Below are positions 48,746 through 60,413 of a stretch of 64,000 nucleotides of DNA, in pieces. A program made the translations under genes and the position numbers. The stretch is taken from the NCBI GenBank assembly GCA_038049695.1, contig CP142451.1, forward strand, positions 36,080,501 through 36,144,500. The letters are read 5' to 3'. Position 1 is the first letter of the stretch. Every line of letters starts with the position of its first letter. The DNA comes from Cinnamomum chago. Taxonomy: Eukaryota > Streptophyta > Magnoliopsida > Laurales > Lauraceae. The notes under the pieces were generated by a model. It ran no database searches. It saw nothing but the letters and a program-made list of their open reading frames with translations, and was not told the DNA's origin.

Positions 48746-49488
48746 CATGGATGAAAATAAGGCCGCTAAATCGGCCGTAGCGGCCGCCACCGCTACGCTA
48801 CGGCCGATTTATCGGCCGTCGCACCCATAGTGGCCGCTACGTCCTCTACAGGACCGCTACAGCCGCTACGACCGCTACGGGGTGAGAAAAAATCCTACTT
48901 TCCAATTTTTTTTTTAAATGCATAATAAGACTTATTTCTTTTCTTCTTCTCTCCAAATAACATTTCTACACAACTCTTCTACCCTTTTATGTTTAAAAGA
49001 ACACCAAAAAGCATATGATCTCGCCGAATTACAGTCAATATAGAGAATTCTTCTCAATGATTCTTCTCTAAGTACATCCTATTAGACACCCACTTTGGTA
49101 GATGTATTTTTTTCTCTAGGTACTCTTAAGTCTTGACTTCATGACATAATTTTTTTCTTTTATAAGCCTTTCATTAGTTTCTAAGTTAGTATAACTAAGC
49201 AACATGAACACATGTGAAAAAAATGATCATTACTATTATTTTCTATTTATACAGCGATACAAGACCTCATACAGTGAGGGGACCGCTACGCCCCCTTAGC
49301 TTAGTTACTTTTGAAAAAAAATACATTTTCTTTTATTTTACAATTTTCTGGATTTTCTGGAATTTTTTCAGATTTTTTTGGCGATTTTTTCAAATCGCAC
49401 CGCTATGCCGCTACGCTACGTATCGCCCGCTTCGTAGAGTTTTGGCGACGGGCCGCTACTCCCGCCGCTACCGCTATTTTCATCCTTG
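48746..49488. mobile_element. Non-autonomous hAT-like element, GCGGCC-rich
   Basis: Ends CATGGATGAAAATA and (inverted) CAAGGATGAAAATA, with a perfect 8-bp duplication ATTCCTAT at 48738-48745 and 49489-49496. Subterminal regions (48760-48885 and 49395-49475) are dense in gcggccgctacg-type inverted motifs. The interior is AT-rich and non-coding. Confidence 0.9.
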
Positions 49489-49689
49489 ATTCCTATTTCC
49501 TTCACTAACTCTCTACTCTCTTTGTCATTTCTAAATTGGTGTTGAATGTTGATTGTTGATCACTTCAAAGTTCATTCACTTGATTAAATTTGAACCTTGA
49601 ATGTTGAAGTACTGATATTTGATTGTTCAATGTTCACTAATGACTAATGAGTAATGACCTAACTCTTAACTCTTAAGTCTTCTTAATTC

Positions 49690-50063
49690 TTATGCCTTCA
49701 TTTCATGTTCTTTTTTTTTTATGAGCTTTCCATTACTTTTTAAGTTAGCATGACTAAGAAACATGAATACATGTGAAAAAATTAATCATTACTATTATTT
49801 TCTATTTATATAGCGATACAAGACCTCATATATTGAGGGCACCGCTACGCCCCCTTTTCTTACTTACTTTTGCAAAATAACCACATTTTCTTTCATTTTA
49901 CAATTTTCTGGATTTTTTGGAATTTTTTTAGATTTTTTTGGTGATTTTTTCAAATCGCACCGCTACGCCACTACATATCCCCGCTACGGTACGTATTGCC
50001 CACTTCGTAGCGGTTTGGCGGCGGGCCGCTATGCCCGCCGCTACCGCTATTTTCATCCTTGCA
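49690..50063. mobile_element. Right half of a second GCGGCC-rich hAT-like element
   Basis: From ttttatgagctttccatta to ttttcatccttg it repeats 49150-49488 closely (same order, about 90% by eye). It lacks a left end. 49497-49690 between them is AT-rich with nothing recognised. Confidence 0.8.
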
Positions 50064-50367
50064 TAGGATAGGTTAGGGGAGTAGATGAAACCTTAGTTCA
50101 TTCATTCTTTTTGTTTCTAATCCTAGTAGTAGTTTTGTGTGTTAGGTTACTTCTCATTAAGCTTTTGATTTATAAATTAGTTTAACTAACTGTTTTTAGT
50201 AATGTCATTCAACCAATCAGCATTCAATCACTTTTTCATCCATTTAATATTCTGAATTTTTAGTTATTTTTGACATTGTTTTATCACAAGTTTTCGTGGG
50301 ATCGACCTCGTACTTACAATTCATTATACTACATAGTGATTTTGGGTGCTTGCGAGTTTTAAGTTGT
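50064..50367 (+). other. LTR-like remnant without coding capacity
   Basis: Contains ttttcgtgggatcgacctcgtacttac, a phrase typical of the end of Athila-type gypsy LTRs. No partner seen. Confidence 0.3.
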
Positions 50368-50612
50368 GTGCATATCATAGTGGTCAAGTTCATTTCGGAC
50401 ACCGTTTCGGTTTGGTTCCAAAATGAAACATCTCGGGTTATTCGGTCATTTCACTTTCCAATTCGGAAAATATAAGAAAATTACATATATATATATATAT
50501 TAAAAATATATAGAAAATTTCATTCTACCAAGCATCAAAAATTTAATTTGGAAAAGATAAGGTTCAAATACATCCCCTCAAATATCACAAAATAAAGCAA
50601 AAAGTCAGCTAA

Positions 50613-53061
50613 CTATGCATCATTGTAATAATGATTATCATCTTCATTTGCTCCTAAATCCTCTCCTATAGGGCCACCTATTTCATCACCCCCATCAAAA
50701 TCAGAGAGACCCTCTTGCACTTGTGCCGGTTGCTCCATAGTCGTCCAACCGTCGACATCCTCTATGGTCAAGAGAGGTGCTTCTTCAGCAACCCAATCCG
50801 CCAAAATATTAATATTCTCCAAACTTATTGGGTTAGAAGCAGCATTCCCAGTCCTTTTGAGCATATCCCTAAAATTTACATAAGTTAATATTTTGGTATG
50901 ACAATTAATAATTTGCAAAAGAATCACGTACGATTAACATTTGATATACCTTTCACGGAGCTTCAAATTATAATGCACAAAAACTAGATCATTCAGCCTC
51001 TGATGTTCTAGCCTATTTCTCTTAGGAGAATGAATATGTTCGAAGATACTCCAATTTCTTTCACAACCACTAGCACTGATGCATTGGCTCAAAATTCGAA
51101 TTGCCAATTTTTTTAACTCAGGGGTACCACTTCCAAACCGATCCCACCATTTATCTGTAAAAAATTATATAAAATATTAACTTATATTTTATAAACTGCA
51201 GTCATATAATAAGTTAATGAAAAATAAAAAAACTTCATTTACCTGGAGACATTTTCTCTCGATTTCGTATTGCTGCTGCAGAACCGAAGTCAAAACGTGA
51301 ATCTTTATAGGCATCACATTGTTTGAAAATCATGTCTTGAGTATCAAAATCAGGAACTAATTTCTCTATGACATTATTCAGACCCCTCATGACTTCACTA
51401 TGCTTAGAAAAAGTAGGACTAAAGAAAAATGCTGGATTCAGATAGTATGTTGCAGCGTGTAGTGCACTGTGAAGTTGATTTTCCCACCTGCGATCGATAA
51501 TCTTCCAGTATAGCTGGTAGTCTTTCTTATTTTTTAACCTCTTTTGAATCACCTCTTTTGCTCGGTCCCTTGCCTCGTACACATAACCCATTGCAGGCTT
51601 CTCTTCACTGTCCGCTAGACGTAGAACTATCACCAAAGCTTCACTAACCTTCAATATATGCTCAACATCCTTCCAAAATGTGTTATTGAGTATGATTTCA
51701 GTGATCTCCATGCCAACAGGTGTACTCGAAGCATTAGATTCAACCCAAGCGGTACTTGTAAACATTTGCCTAAGCTCTTTTCTGTATTTAAAAAGGCACT
51801 GCAAGCTAATAAAATTGGTAGCAAATCTTGTGATGACTGGTCGGATTAATTCTCTCCCATTTGTATATTCTCTTCTCATTAAATTCAACACCGATAAATG
51901 ATTGTAAATGAACTTTGTGATTTTCCTTGCTGTCTCAATTGTGGATGCATTAACTGGAAACAAGTGGGGCTTTGCCATGTCCTCTAACATCAGATCTATG
52001 CAATGGGCTGCACAAGCTGTCCAATAAAAAGTCCCATATTTTTCAGCCACTCTTTTTCCCGCTGCTTTGTAAGTAGCATCATTGTCAGTAATAAATTGGA
52101 CAATATTGTTAGGCCCAACAAGTAAGACAATTTCATCAAAAAATTTAAATAGTGCATTTGAATTTTTTATAATTGGACTTGTATCAACCGACTTCAGGAA
52201 CATTAGCCCTTTTGGGCAATACACAAGAAAGTTAATCAATGTTCTTTGCCTTTCATCTGTCCACCCATCAGCCATGACAGAGCACCCAGTTTCACTCCAA
52301 CATGATTTATAATGCTCCATGAAAGCATTAACTTCTAGTACAATTTTTCCCAAAATCTTTCCACGAAGGTCATGATATGATGGCATCTTGTAACCTGGCC
52401 CCACTGCTGCGATTCCATCAGCCATTGCTTGACAAAATTTTGATCTTGCTGCATTAAATGGGAGATTTGCATCAAACCAAAAACGGCCAACAACCAAATC
52501 AGTTGCATCCTTCAGTTCCTTTGTTGCCAATGCTGATTTGATGCCTGGCTGAGATCCAGGACTTGTTCGTGGTGCAAAGAAATTCGACATTGGAGGTTGA
52601 GAGGTGTTTGACACACCCCTTCTTTTGTTTTGAGTAGATATTTGAGAGACCTTCTCTTTACCCTTTCTGCTTGTTGTGGTGGGGGTATTTGGATTTGTAA
52701 ATGGTTCTACTTCTTCTACCTCAACATCATCTTCATCTGCATTACCCCTTGGAGTTCCATAAGGGTTTCCAATCTCCTCATTTAATTGCCTTTTCTTTGC
52801 TCTATCCTTTTTACCTTCTAAAACAAGTCTTTCCATTTGCCATTTGACATCACCTGGCACATTTTTACAAGGTGCAATATCTCCTTTCACCCCCCCAAGG
52901 TGTTCTTTAAGTCTAGTGATTCTACCACCTTTTATGACTTTGTTACAAAAACAACATATTACATGTTTGTTGTTGGTTGGATCCACACAACCATAAGCCC
53001 ATGCAGGATCATCAGATCTAATGCTCGCAGCGGCAGATAATATGGGTGTACTATCACTCAT
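50613..53061 (-). CDS. hAT transposase, 759 residues, three exons
   Basis: Exons 53061-51243, 51154-50950 and 50868-50613 (stop TAG), with introns of 88 and 81 bases and GT/AG borders. The 2280-base CDS has no stops or frame breaks. A BED zinc finger lies at residues 18-58 (DPAWAYGCVDPTN, CCFCNKVIKGGRITRLKEHL). A DUF659/catalytic part spans about 230-400 (MADGWTDERQRTLINFLVYC, FITDNDATYKAAGK, AAHCIDLMLEDMAK). RRWENQLHSALHAATYYLNP follows near 550. The dimerisation region is at about 610-675 (DKWWDRFG, SGCERNWSIFEHIHSPKRNR, LNDLVFVHYNLKLRER), and an acidic C-terminus completes it. The start at 53061 is chosen because MSDSTPILS precedes the BED finger; an upstream in-frame ATG at 53130 would add 23 hydrophobic residues unlike the family. 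Confidence 0.95.
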
Positions 53062-53244
53062 TTTCAAAATCAAAGAATCAATCTTCCAAATCTGATCCAA
53101 TAGCAACACACAAATGATAGACAAGTACAATAGTAAGTTTAATGTTTCAATTATTAATAGGTGTCATCAAGCAATTACAAAATTGGGCAGAATTAAAAAT
53201 AAGTGGGCCTCACTCTCTGTAAATCAGAAGGATCTCTTTTTATA

Positions 53245-53540
53245 ATTTTTAAATGGTTTCATTCAAAGCCCATCGTGCAAATCAGTAATTTAGCAAATAA
53301 AAGGTGGGCCTCAAATCAATTTTTTAAATGGTTTCATTCAAAGGCCCATTGTGCAAATCAGTTTAAGCAAATAAAAGGTGGGCCTCAAATCAGTTTTTTA
53401 AATGGTTTCATTCAAAGGCCCATTGTGCAAATCAGTTTAAGCAAATAAAAGGTGGGCCTCAAATCAGTTTTTTAAATGGTTTCATTCAAAGGCCCATTGT
53501 GCAAATCAGTTTCAGTAAATAAAAGGGGGGCCTCAAATCA
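53245..53540 (+). repeat. 74-bp tandem repeat in the hAT 5' region
   Basis: gtttcattcaaa occurs at 53256, 53331, 53405 and 53479 (steps 75, 74, 74) with aaaggtgggcctcaaatcag. Four copies lie between the transposase start and the right end of the element. Confidence 0.9.
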
Positions 53541-54639
53541 ATTTCAGTTTCAGCATACAAAATGGGTGGCCCTATGATCATCAGGTTAAAGAAATGAAGA
53601 CAACTGTACAATGCCAATCATCAGACTCAATGTTTATATTGTAAAAAAAAATCAGATTCCATATCATCAGTAAACTGAGATTAAATGAAAATTGCAAAAA
53701 AAGTGGGCCAAGTTATCTGATGCCATATCAATATATCATCATTAATTATTAACACCATTATTTGAGCCAAAAAAAAAAAGGGTGGGCCTCACGTTATATG
53801 AGCCATAAGAAGAGAAAAAAATGAGAATACAATGGGCCACACTTTCTGGCACCATCACAATTGCATCAGGACCATTATTTTATCGTTTCAGCAAATAAAT
53901 TGGGTGTGCTGGACCACACCATAAAAGGCATCCCTAGATTTCGCCCAACATGCCCTTAAAAAACGAAACTTGCAGAGAAAGTAAAAACCCATCGATGTTG
54001 CAGTGTAAATGGTGTGGCTCTGAAATGGAAGAAGAGGGAGAGATCGATGCATACCTGAGGATACGCGAGAAGAAATCAGGCAAAGCACGCAGAGGAGAAA
54101 TCAACCAAAGCTCTTCGCAAAGAAATCTAATCGACAGCCTTTGGGAGGAGTAATCCACTTGACTGATCTCAGCCCCAATCGGACAGCCTTTGGTGGACGA
54201 ATGATCTCAAGATATTGAAAGGAGAATAGGATAATAGAAGATCTTGCTGTTGATACATGCATCTTTGAGCCCAGTTTATACATTGAAGGGGATCTTGGAA
54301 CCTGCATGCCGTCGATAGAGAAGAAGACGAGGCGTTTCTGCTCGAAAATAGGTATTTCGAATTTATTTCGTTTTTAGATTCGCTCAACTACATTAATTTT
54401 TTTTTTCATTCTGTAACGGTCTTCCCCTTATTCGTCCGAATCTGTCGATTCGGGTGATATTCGTCCGAATTTGTGTTTCTTCTCTACGAAACCCTATATT
54501 TCGGCGAACAGTAACGAAATATGAACCGAACATCTCAATGCGAGATGTTCAGTTCGGTACCGGTTTCGAAACGAAAGAAATCGGAGATTTCGTCCGAATC
54601 GAAACGAACTTGACAACTATGGTGCATATTAAGTAACCT

Positions 54640-55340
54640 ATTTCTAGGTTACTTGGTGCATACCAGTCAGCTAACTGATACAGGGAGGATACTTGAAGAA
54701 GATGTATGGCTCCAGAAGAGACATGCCAACGAATGAAGTGACAGTTTAGCCTGCTCATGAAAAAAAAAAAAAAAAAGGATTTGTAGCAACTTGGATGGAG
54801 CTTGTGCTGTCAGCGTAGAATGGAGTAGGACCTACAAGAAAGACCCCAAGGTCACGGATAAGTCATTGTAGCCAACTAACTTTGCTACTTGCAGAAGACA
54901 TAGATCAGTACTCAGCTTCAATAGAGGATTGAAAAACAGTAGTTTGCTTTTTGCATTTCCAAGAGACAGGACCTGTATCCAAGAACAAACATGAACCAGT
55001 GGTAGATCGGCAAGAATCTAAGCATCCAACCTAATCAACATCAGCACAGGCGCTGAGTTGTAATGGAGAAGCTGAGGAATGAAAAAGTCCATAGTCAAGG
55101 GATCCACGAATATATCGAAATATATGGTGCATCATAGAAAGTTTAAGTTTATGAGGATTCCTCACACACTGGCTGACAATTTGGACTGCACGTGCTATGT
55201 CAAGATGAGTCATGGTAAGGTAGAGCAAGGCACCAACCAGTCATCAATACATGGTGGGACCAGGTAAGAATTCATCTTTCTGAAATTTGACATCAAGCTC
55301 AACAAGAGCATTTGCAATCTTAGAATCAGTAAGATTAACA
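54640..55340 (-). mobile_element. Ty1/copia RT/RNase H fragment (fossil)
   Basis: The minus strand reads DSKIANALVELDVKFQKDEF near 55310, LTMTHLDIARAVQIVSQCVR near 55215, and RSTTGSCLFLDTGPVSWKCK near 54980. Broken, several interruptions. Confidence 0.8.
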
Positions 55341-55698
55341 ATTGGTAGATTTCCTCACTATGGCAGTTCCAAGAAGAAAGTTAATCAGATGCATTGTCCA
55401 AGCTGGGCATAGTTGATATCAATGCACCAGCTTGAGGGGGAATGTTAAGAGTTGGACTTATCTGTAATTCTGTAAAAAATACTATTTGCTAAAAATAGGA
55501 AAAGTGGGTTTTTTGGGTAAATTTCAAAAATATAGAAAAATATATGGGTGTGGTCACAGCTCTAATTAGTAATTACCAATTTGAGAGATTTCTCTAAATT
55601 TAGTCTCCGTCTTTCCAATTTCTTATCTTTCTTCTCTTAAGGTTTGTCCAGCCTTTGGGTAGAAAACCATAAAAATCATCATATCAGAATTGTTAACA
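55341..55698 (+). mobile_element. Ty1/copia tail with LTR (fossil), opposite in direction to its neighbour
   Basis: A short RNase H end (ADFL-type sequence, damaged), the purine tract agcttgagggggaa, then an LTR of 256 bp from TGTTAAGAG (55443) to TTGTTAACA (55698). It abuts a minus-strand copia fragment head to head. Confidence 0.75.
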
Positions 55699-56156
55699 TG
55701 CATGAGCATACATTTGTTTTTGGCAACATAAAAAAAAAAAAATTGGTCTTCACAGTGCAACAATCAGTAGTTACTTATACTCATGAAAAATGGTAAATAA
55801 TCTTCCTTTTACAGGTCATTACATAATGACTTCAGACAAGACGGACACATGTAAAGCCATCAAGAATTAAAACCAAAGGCCTGCTCCCTTCCCTGAGGTC
55901 CTAATCAATGCACGTATCATGTAGTCAAATACTCTTCTACTGGATGCTATGTTATATTATATGCATGAGGTCCACGGTGTTTAAAGCACAGGGGCCATAA
56001 CAACACAACAAACCAAAGCGCCAGAGATACAGAACGAATTACCCAATGCAACCAAAATCAACCATTCATGCAATAATTCCTTAAAAACCATCCAAATAAA
56101 GCTACAGGCTACATACATATGATCTCGTGGAAGCAAATAGTGTAAGATGTACTTAC

Positions 56157-56963
56157 TGTTAATCCTTGGCATACACCACTTACACAAACCGTTTCATTGA
56201 GTGCCTCACCAATGCCAGAATCAAGAAGCAATCTCCTGCATAATGAACTAGAAAAATCTTAAACATCATGTCTGAAAAATATAGGGATAACAGAGTTTTC
56301 TTTGTCACTAGAGGATATACTTCATAAAGACTGAAACTTAAAATGTTAAGAGACACACTCACATAAACACATTTCATTTCGTTTGAAGTGGTTCTGTCCT
56401 TGTACTTGGGCATATGCACAGACGGATCTAAAGAATTCAGCTAATGGGATATATGATATGGATGAACCACAGCCCGAAACTCTTGCAGATTGGATGATGC
56501 TAGGCTGCTAGCTTTTTCTTTATCTAAACGACCTTTACATGTAAAGGGGCAACCAGCAGAAGTTTGAGTGACTTTACCTCAAACCTTCCATTTACCAAAA
56601 AATTGTCCAACGGAGTAGTTAGGACTGCCCAATCGCTGCAAGTTTTGGGCTGTGTCACATGTAACACTGGACCAACTGGTTAAGTACTCTGGAAGCTTGC
56701 TATGTGGAAAAGTCCAACACTGAAAAAGTAGCTTGAATATAAACACTCAAATGTAGTCTATGTTGAAAAGAGAATCAACCTTGACCGTCTTGCTAAGAGG
56801 TAAATATCAATGGTTGAACAATTAAATGTAGAATCTGAAAAATAACAAACCTATGTAACATCAGCTCTATCTGACCATCCAATATACTGGAGCCCCCAAT
56901 TGCACGATCTACCATTACTGATAGCTCTTTCTGACTATCTTCCATGTAAATCCCAAGATTTAT
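56157..56963 (-). CDS. GH38 alpha-mannosidase, two internal exons
   Basis: Exons 56963-56851 and 56235-56157. The first reads INLGIYMEDSQKELSVMVDR and GGSSILDGQIELMLH (family pattern NLGIYxxDxxxELSVxVDR). Its last two bases complete Arg with the first base of the next exon, which reads LLLDSGIGEALNETVCVSG and CQGLT. Acceptors are TTTCTCTCAG and ATTATGCAG, donors GTTTGT and GTAAGT. With the five exons downstream, 237 residues are encoded without interruption. The next exon upstream, expected to encode RDYRxDWxxxVNQPVAGNYYP, was not found between 56964 and 64000, so it lies beyond the window behind an intron longer than 7 kb. Confidence 0.95.
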
Positions 56964-57049
56964 CTGAGAGAAAGAAACATGTTACCCTAGTCATTCACTG
57001 AAATAGCCCAAAGAACTATCATAGTACTAATGTGGACCAAGAATACATG

Positions 57050-58205
57050 GGAATCTTTGTCAGAAGGCAATTGATGCAACTCGGGCAAACAAGTTTACTT
57101 CTAGAATATGAGGATGAATTTGCACGTATTTCTAGTAGAACAATTGACATTCCCTAAGATAGACTAATAAGTGCATTTATTGAAGGCCTCGAAAATGAAT
57201 TGTGTACAAAAAGTCAGCAACCAAGAAATCTCTCTGATGCTATGTATTTAGGCCTATTCTTTGATGACCAAGATTATTTAAGGCAGATTACAAAAAAAAA
57301 AAAAAAAAAAATCATTTGGAAAATGTAGCACTGCTCACTATTCTACATAAAATTCGAGCACTACCGAAGCAACAGTTTCTCAAATGCATGATGCTCCTCC
57401 GTCTCTAGAACTTGACCCTCAACCTAAACTGGAGCTTTTGACTTTAGAGCCTATAAGTGAGTGCCATGAACATCAAGTCTTTTCTATTTTAGGTAATAAT
57501 GTAAGATACCCTATACCAACCCAAAAGCTTAAGCAGATAGGTAGAAGGCCCAAACAGGTATATGAAGCCTTGTCAAACTCATTACTTGGGTGAAGTGGGA
57601 TGTGAGACTTTCCCAACACTCCCCCGCTCGTGCAGGACCAACAAATTTCATGGATGGGCCTGCCACGTGGGCTACAGAAGAACGACAGGAACCATCTTTG
57701 ATACCATGTAAGATACCATGTACCAACCCAAAAGCTTAAGTTGATAGGTGGAAAGCCGAAACAGGTGTATGAGGCCTTGTCAAACCCATTACTCGAGCAA
57801 TGTGGGATGTGGGATTTTCGCAACAAACAAACGAAGAGGCAGTTGAAATTGAAGAGAGATTTAAAGGCAAAACTAGCTATTAATGCAGTAAATTCTACCT
57901 CAGGAATCTTGTTCAATTTCACCACAAAAACTACATCAAGGCAACCAGTGGTCAAATTGGTAGACTCAAGCGACACTTTTATATTGAAAACCCAACTTGC
58001 TACATGTTCCATTCAAGCCAATTGCAAGCTTCATGTTATCATTTCAAATGTTGGCGTTCTACAAGCACCGAAGCAACTTGTCCTAATTTGTTTGGTGTTT
58101 GATCCAGATGGAAAGTTTCGGACGCCATTGCTGCTTTGCAAATCTAAGTGTGCTTTTATAATTCTTCAACCTTGAGGACAAAGTTGCTTTCAAGCGAGGT
58201 GGATT
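57050..58205 (+). mobile_element. Ty3/gypsy fragment: gag and pol-end pieces (fossil)
   Basis: gag-like sequence at 57130-57300 (SAFIEGLENELCTKSQQPRN) and later coding-like sequence ending near 58195 in the NLEDKVAFKRGG-type motif typical of the end of gypsy integrase ORFs. A TRIM (57500-57825) is nested in it. Broken, several interruptions. Confidence 0.6.
57500..57825 (-). mobile_element. TRIM element, looks whole (non-coding)
   Basis: Two 119-bp direct repeats (57500-57618 and 57707-57825) with TG...CA ends, reading TGTTGGGAAAGTC / TGTTGCGAAAATC on the minus strand. The primer site TGGTATCAAAG (initiator-Met tRNA type) follows the 5' repeat directly at 57706-57696. The purine tract agcgggggag precedes the 3' repeat. 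Flanks AATAA and AACAA agree at 4 of 5. It encodes nothing and relies on other elements' enzymes. Confidence 0.88.
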
Positions 58206-58700
58206 GTAACAATCCTTCAAAATCTCTATATTATTAAATCTATATATTAGGACTGTTCTCTTTCTATTTTACTCTTTCTATTCTTTCAATTTGATTAGAA
58301 TCTGCTATTTCCATTATCAACAATTTAACCCTCTAAAAGGGATATTAGGGATTGTATTAAGCATTTAGAAATTATCAATAATAATGGTATTTGGAGGTTT
58401 TCAGTCTCTTGAATGATCCGAAGGAGATGTCAAGTTCCCTCGAACGATCTAAGTTATCATTTTCTTTTCTTTTTTCCTTTGCTTTTTGGGTGGGACTGTA
58501 ACAGAGAACGAAGGGAAACAAGGAGAAGGAAAAGGACGACCCTCCTGGAATGACTTGTTGCCTTCCCCAAGTTATTAGAGCATCAAAATTCTATTCAAGG
58601 TGAGGGAAGAATGCCATCTACTTGTGTTCTTGAAGTTTTCTCAAATAATTTGTGTTATTAGGAACCCTAAGTTGTGTAGATCTAAAGATACAAACTTGAA
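58206..58700 (+). repeat. Probable gypsy LTR start (fossil)
   Basis: TGTAACAATCC begins right after the purine-rich gcgaggtggat that ends the gypsy pol piece. The right end could not be set. 58700-59848 beyond shows no gene. Confidence 0.5.
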
Positions 58701-59848
58701 TCTTTCAAAGCAATAGGGCGTGTTTGGCAATTAACTAGTTAAAGTAAAGTGAATCCAGACAAGAAATGACAAGTGGTCATATCAAAAGTACACAATTTCA
58801 AAATTCCCTCCGAATTTTTCAAAAAAATTCAAAAAAGCAACCTCCTTTCTCCGCTAAAAGACAAAAAAACTCCACTTTTCTATACAAAAAGTCAAAAAGA
58901 TTCCATACCAAACAACTAAAAACAAAACACAATAATAACACCTTATATTTTATTCTCTCTTGATTTGATGCTTCACCTCACCACACTTCAATTCACCATA
59001 CATCCAAACAGGCCCATAGGGTTTTATGAGAAGATTGTTTCAGGGTTAGCCGTGATGGAGATGAACCCACCTAGACAAACCCCAAGCTCCCTATTTGGTT
59101 CCGGCCGAGCCGTAAGAAATCGGGGTTTGGAGTAGTCGAAACCCCATTGGGGTGTTGGGACCTCAGCCGTGCACCATTATTGTTGTTTTAAACATGGTCG
59201 AACCTCCATACAGAGGTTTGGGCTTGGCTGATTGCAGTTAGGACCTGTTTACACTTTACATTGAATATCGTGTTGAATAATGTCTATCTACATGATTACA
59301 ATTAATAATCTGAATTTTTGATGAATCTGAAACTAAGCTATGGGACTTTGGGGATGGAAGCAAACACCTTTACAAGGGTCGCATGATGGCCAAGCTCCAT
59401 CATGGAGTTCAGGTTTAGAATGAACCTTAAATTGGGGTTTTGAGTTGGCTGAAGACATCTTGTCTCCCTAGATTCATGTTCCGTCGAGTGACTGCACCTG
59501 TGAATATGATGTTTAAGTTTTTCTTTTTGAAATCTTGAGGCTATGACATGAATCTTCACAGCTGGTATTGTGGTATAAATTTTATGGCATCTATGTTATT
59601 AAATATATCAATCATTACGCTAGGAGTGTTTGGTGACGAATGACACATGACTTTAGTTCCATGATGTATTTACTTATTTTATTTAGCTAAATATGAGTAT
59701 GTTAAGGTTTGTGAGATGGTTATGAATCTTGAAATTGGGTGAAACTGTTGTGATTGCACTAGATTGTTTGATGTGGAGTGTGTCGTAGCAATTTTGTATA
59801 CAAATGTCAACGACAAATCTGAAAAAGGGCTAGTGATGTTATTAATCC

Positions 59849-59995
59849 CAATGGCGGACCCAGGATTCTCATTTGGGTGACGTGGGCAATGGTCAAGTTA
59901 AGAAGTCAAATATTCTATTAAGGTCTTATTTAAGGAGTTCCTTGAATCTCGTGAGTGCGGTCGCACCCATGTCGTAGCACCTAGGTCTGCCCCTG
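59849..59995. mobile_element. 147-bp hAT MITE
   Basis: Ends CAATGGCGGACCCAGG and (inverted) CAGGGGCAGACCTAGG, with a perfect 8-bp duplication ATTAATCC at 59841-59848 and 59996-60003. The left end resembles the terminal repeat of the hAT ending at 17097 (CAGAGGCGGACCCAGGATTT). Confidence 0.95.
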
Positions 59996-60184
59996 ATTAA
60001 TCCATCACACATTTGAATACCAATTTCGATTTGGATGGGGCAGGGCAATTCCAGATCATGTGGGAGGGTTTGGTTATGGAACCTACCTCATTATGGGTTT
60101 TTTTGAGATCAACAAAGAAAGCGTAATGAGACCACAATGACTTAATCATGGTTTAATGAGGTCCATAGGCTCCCCTAACCACTA

Positions 60185-60330
60185 GCACCATTTAATGATC
60201 CCTTTGTGGGAGAATTCTGATTTAATGAGCCTTTTGTGGGTGGATTCTGATTTAATGATCCATTTGTGTGTTAGTTCTGATTAATGACCACTTCGAGGGC
60301 GAATTCTGATTTAATGACCCCTTTGTGGGT
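60185..60330 (+). repeat. Degenerate ~35-bp tandem repeat
   Basis: Four to five copies of ttctgatttaatgacccctttgtggg with spacers. No coding capacity. The surroundings 60004-60413 show nothing else. Confidence 0.7.
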
Positions 60331-60413
60331 GAAATGGGAGGTTGGTATTAAGTCATTTATGATATTCTGGAGATATAAGTGTTTATGGGCATGTGCTACC
60401 AAGTGGTTAGGAG

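Larger units (their letters stand above)
50376..54621 (-). mobile_element. Complete-looking autonomous hAT transposon
   Basis: Ends CATAGTGGTCAAGTTCATTT (left) and, inverted, CATAGTTGTCAAGTTCGTTT (right), flanked by a perfect 8-bp duplication GTGCATAT at 50368-50375 and 54622-54629. It carries an uninterrupted three-exon transposase gene. Subterminal copies of ttcgtccgaat occur at 54430, 54461 and 54588, candidate transposase-binding sites. A 74-bp tandem repeat lies in its 5' part. It sits in the 14 kb mannosidase intron, on the same strand as the host gene. Confidence 0.95.
42150..56156 (-). other. 14.0 kb transposon-filled intron of the alpha-mannosidase gene
   Basis: The donor at 56156 side (ACA/GTAAGT) and the acceptor next to 42149 (TTTTGACAG/GTT) join in phase 0 to give QGLT-VQGKF, matching the family (GLTIQGKY). 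Native-looking intron sequence remains only at 42150-42777 and 55699-56156. The rest is nested LTR and hAT elements. Confidence 0.85.
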
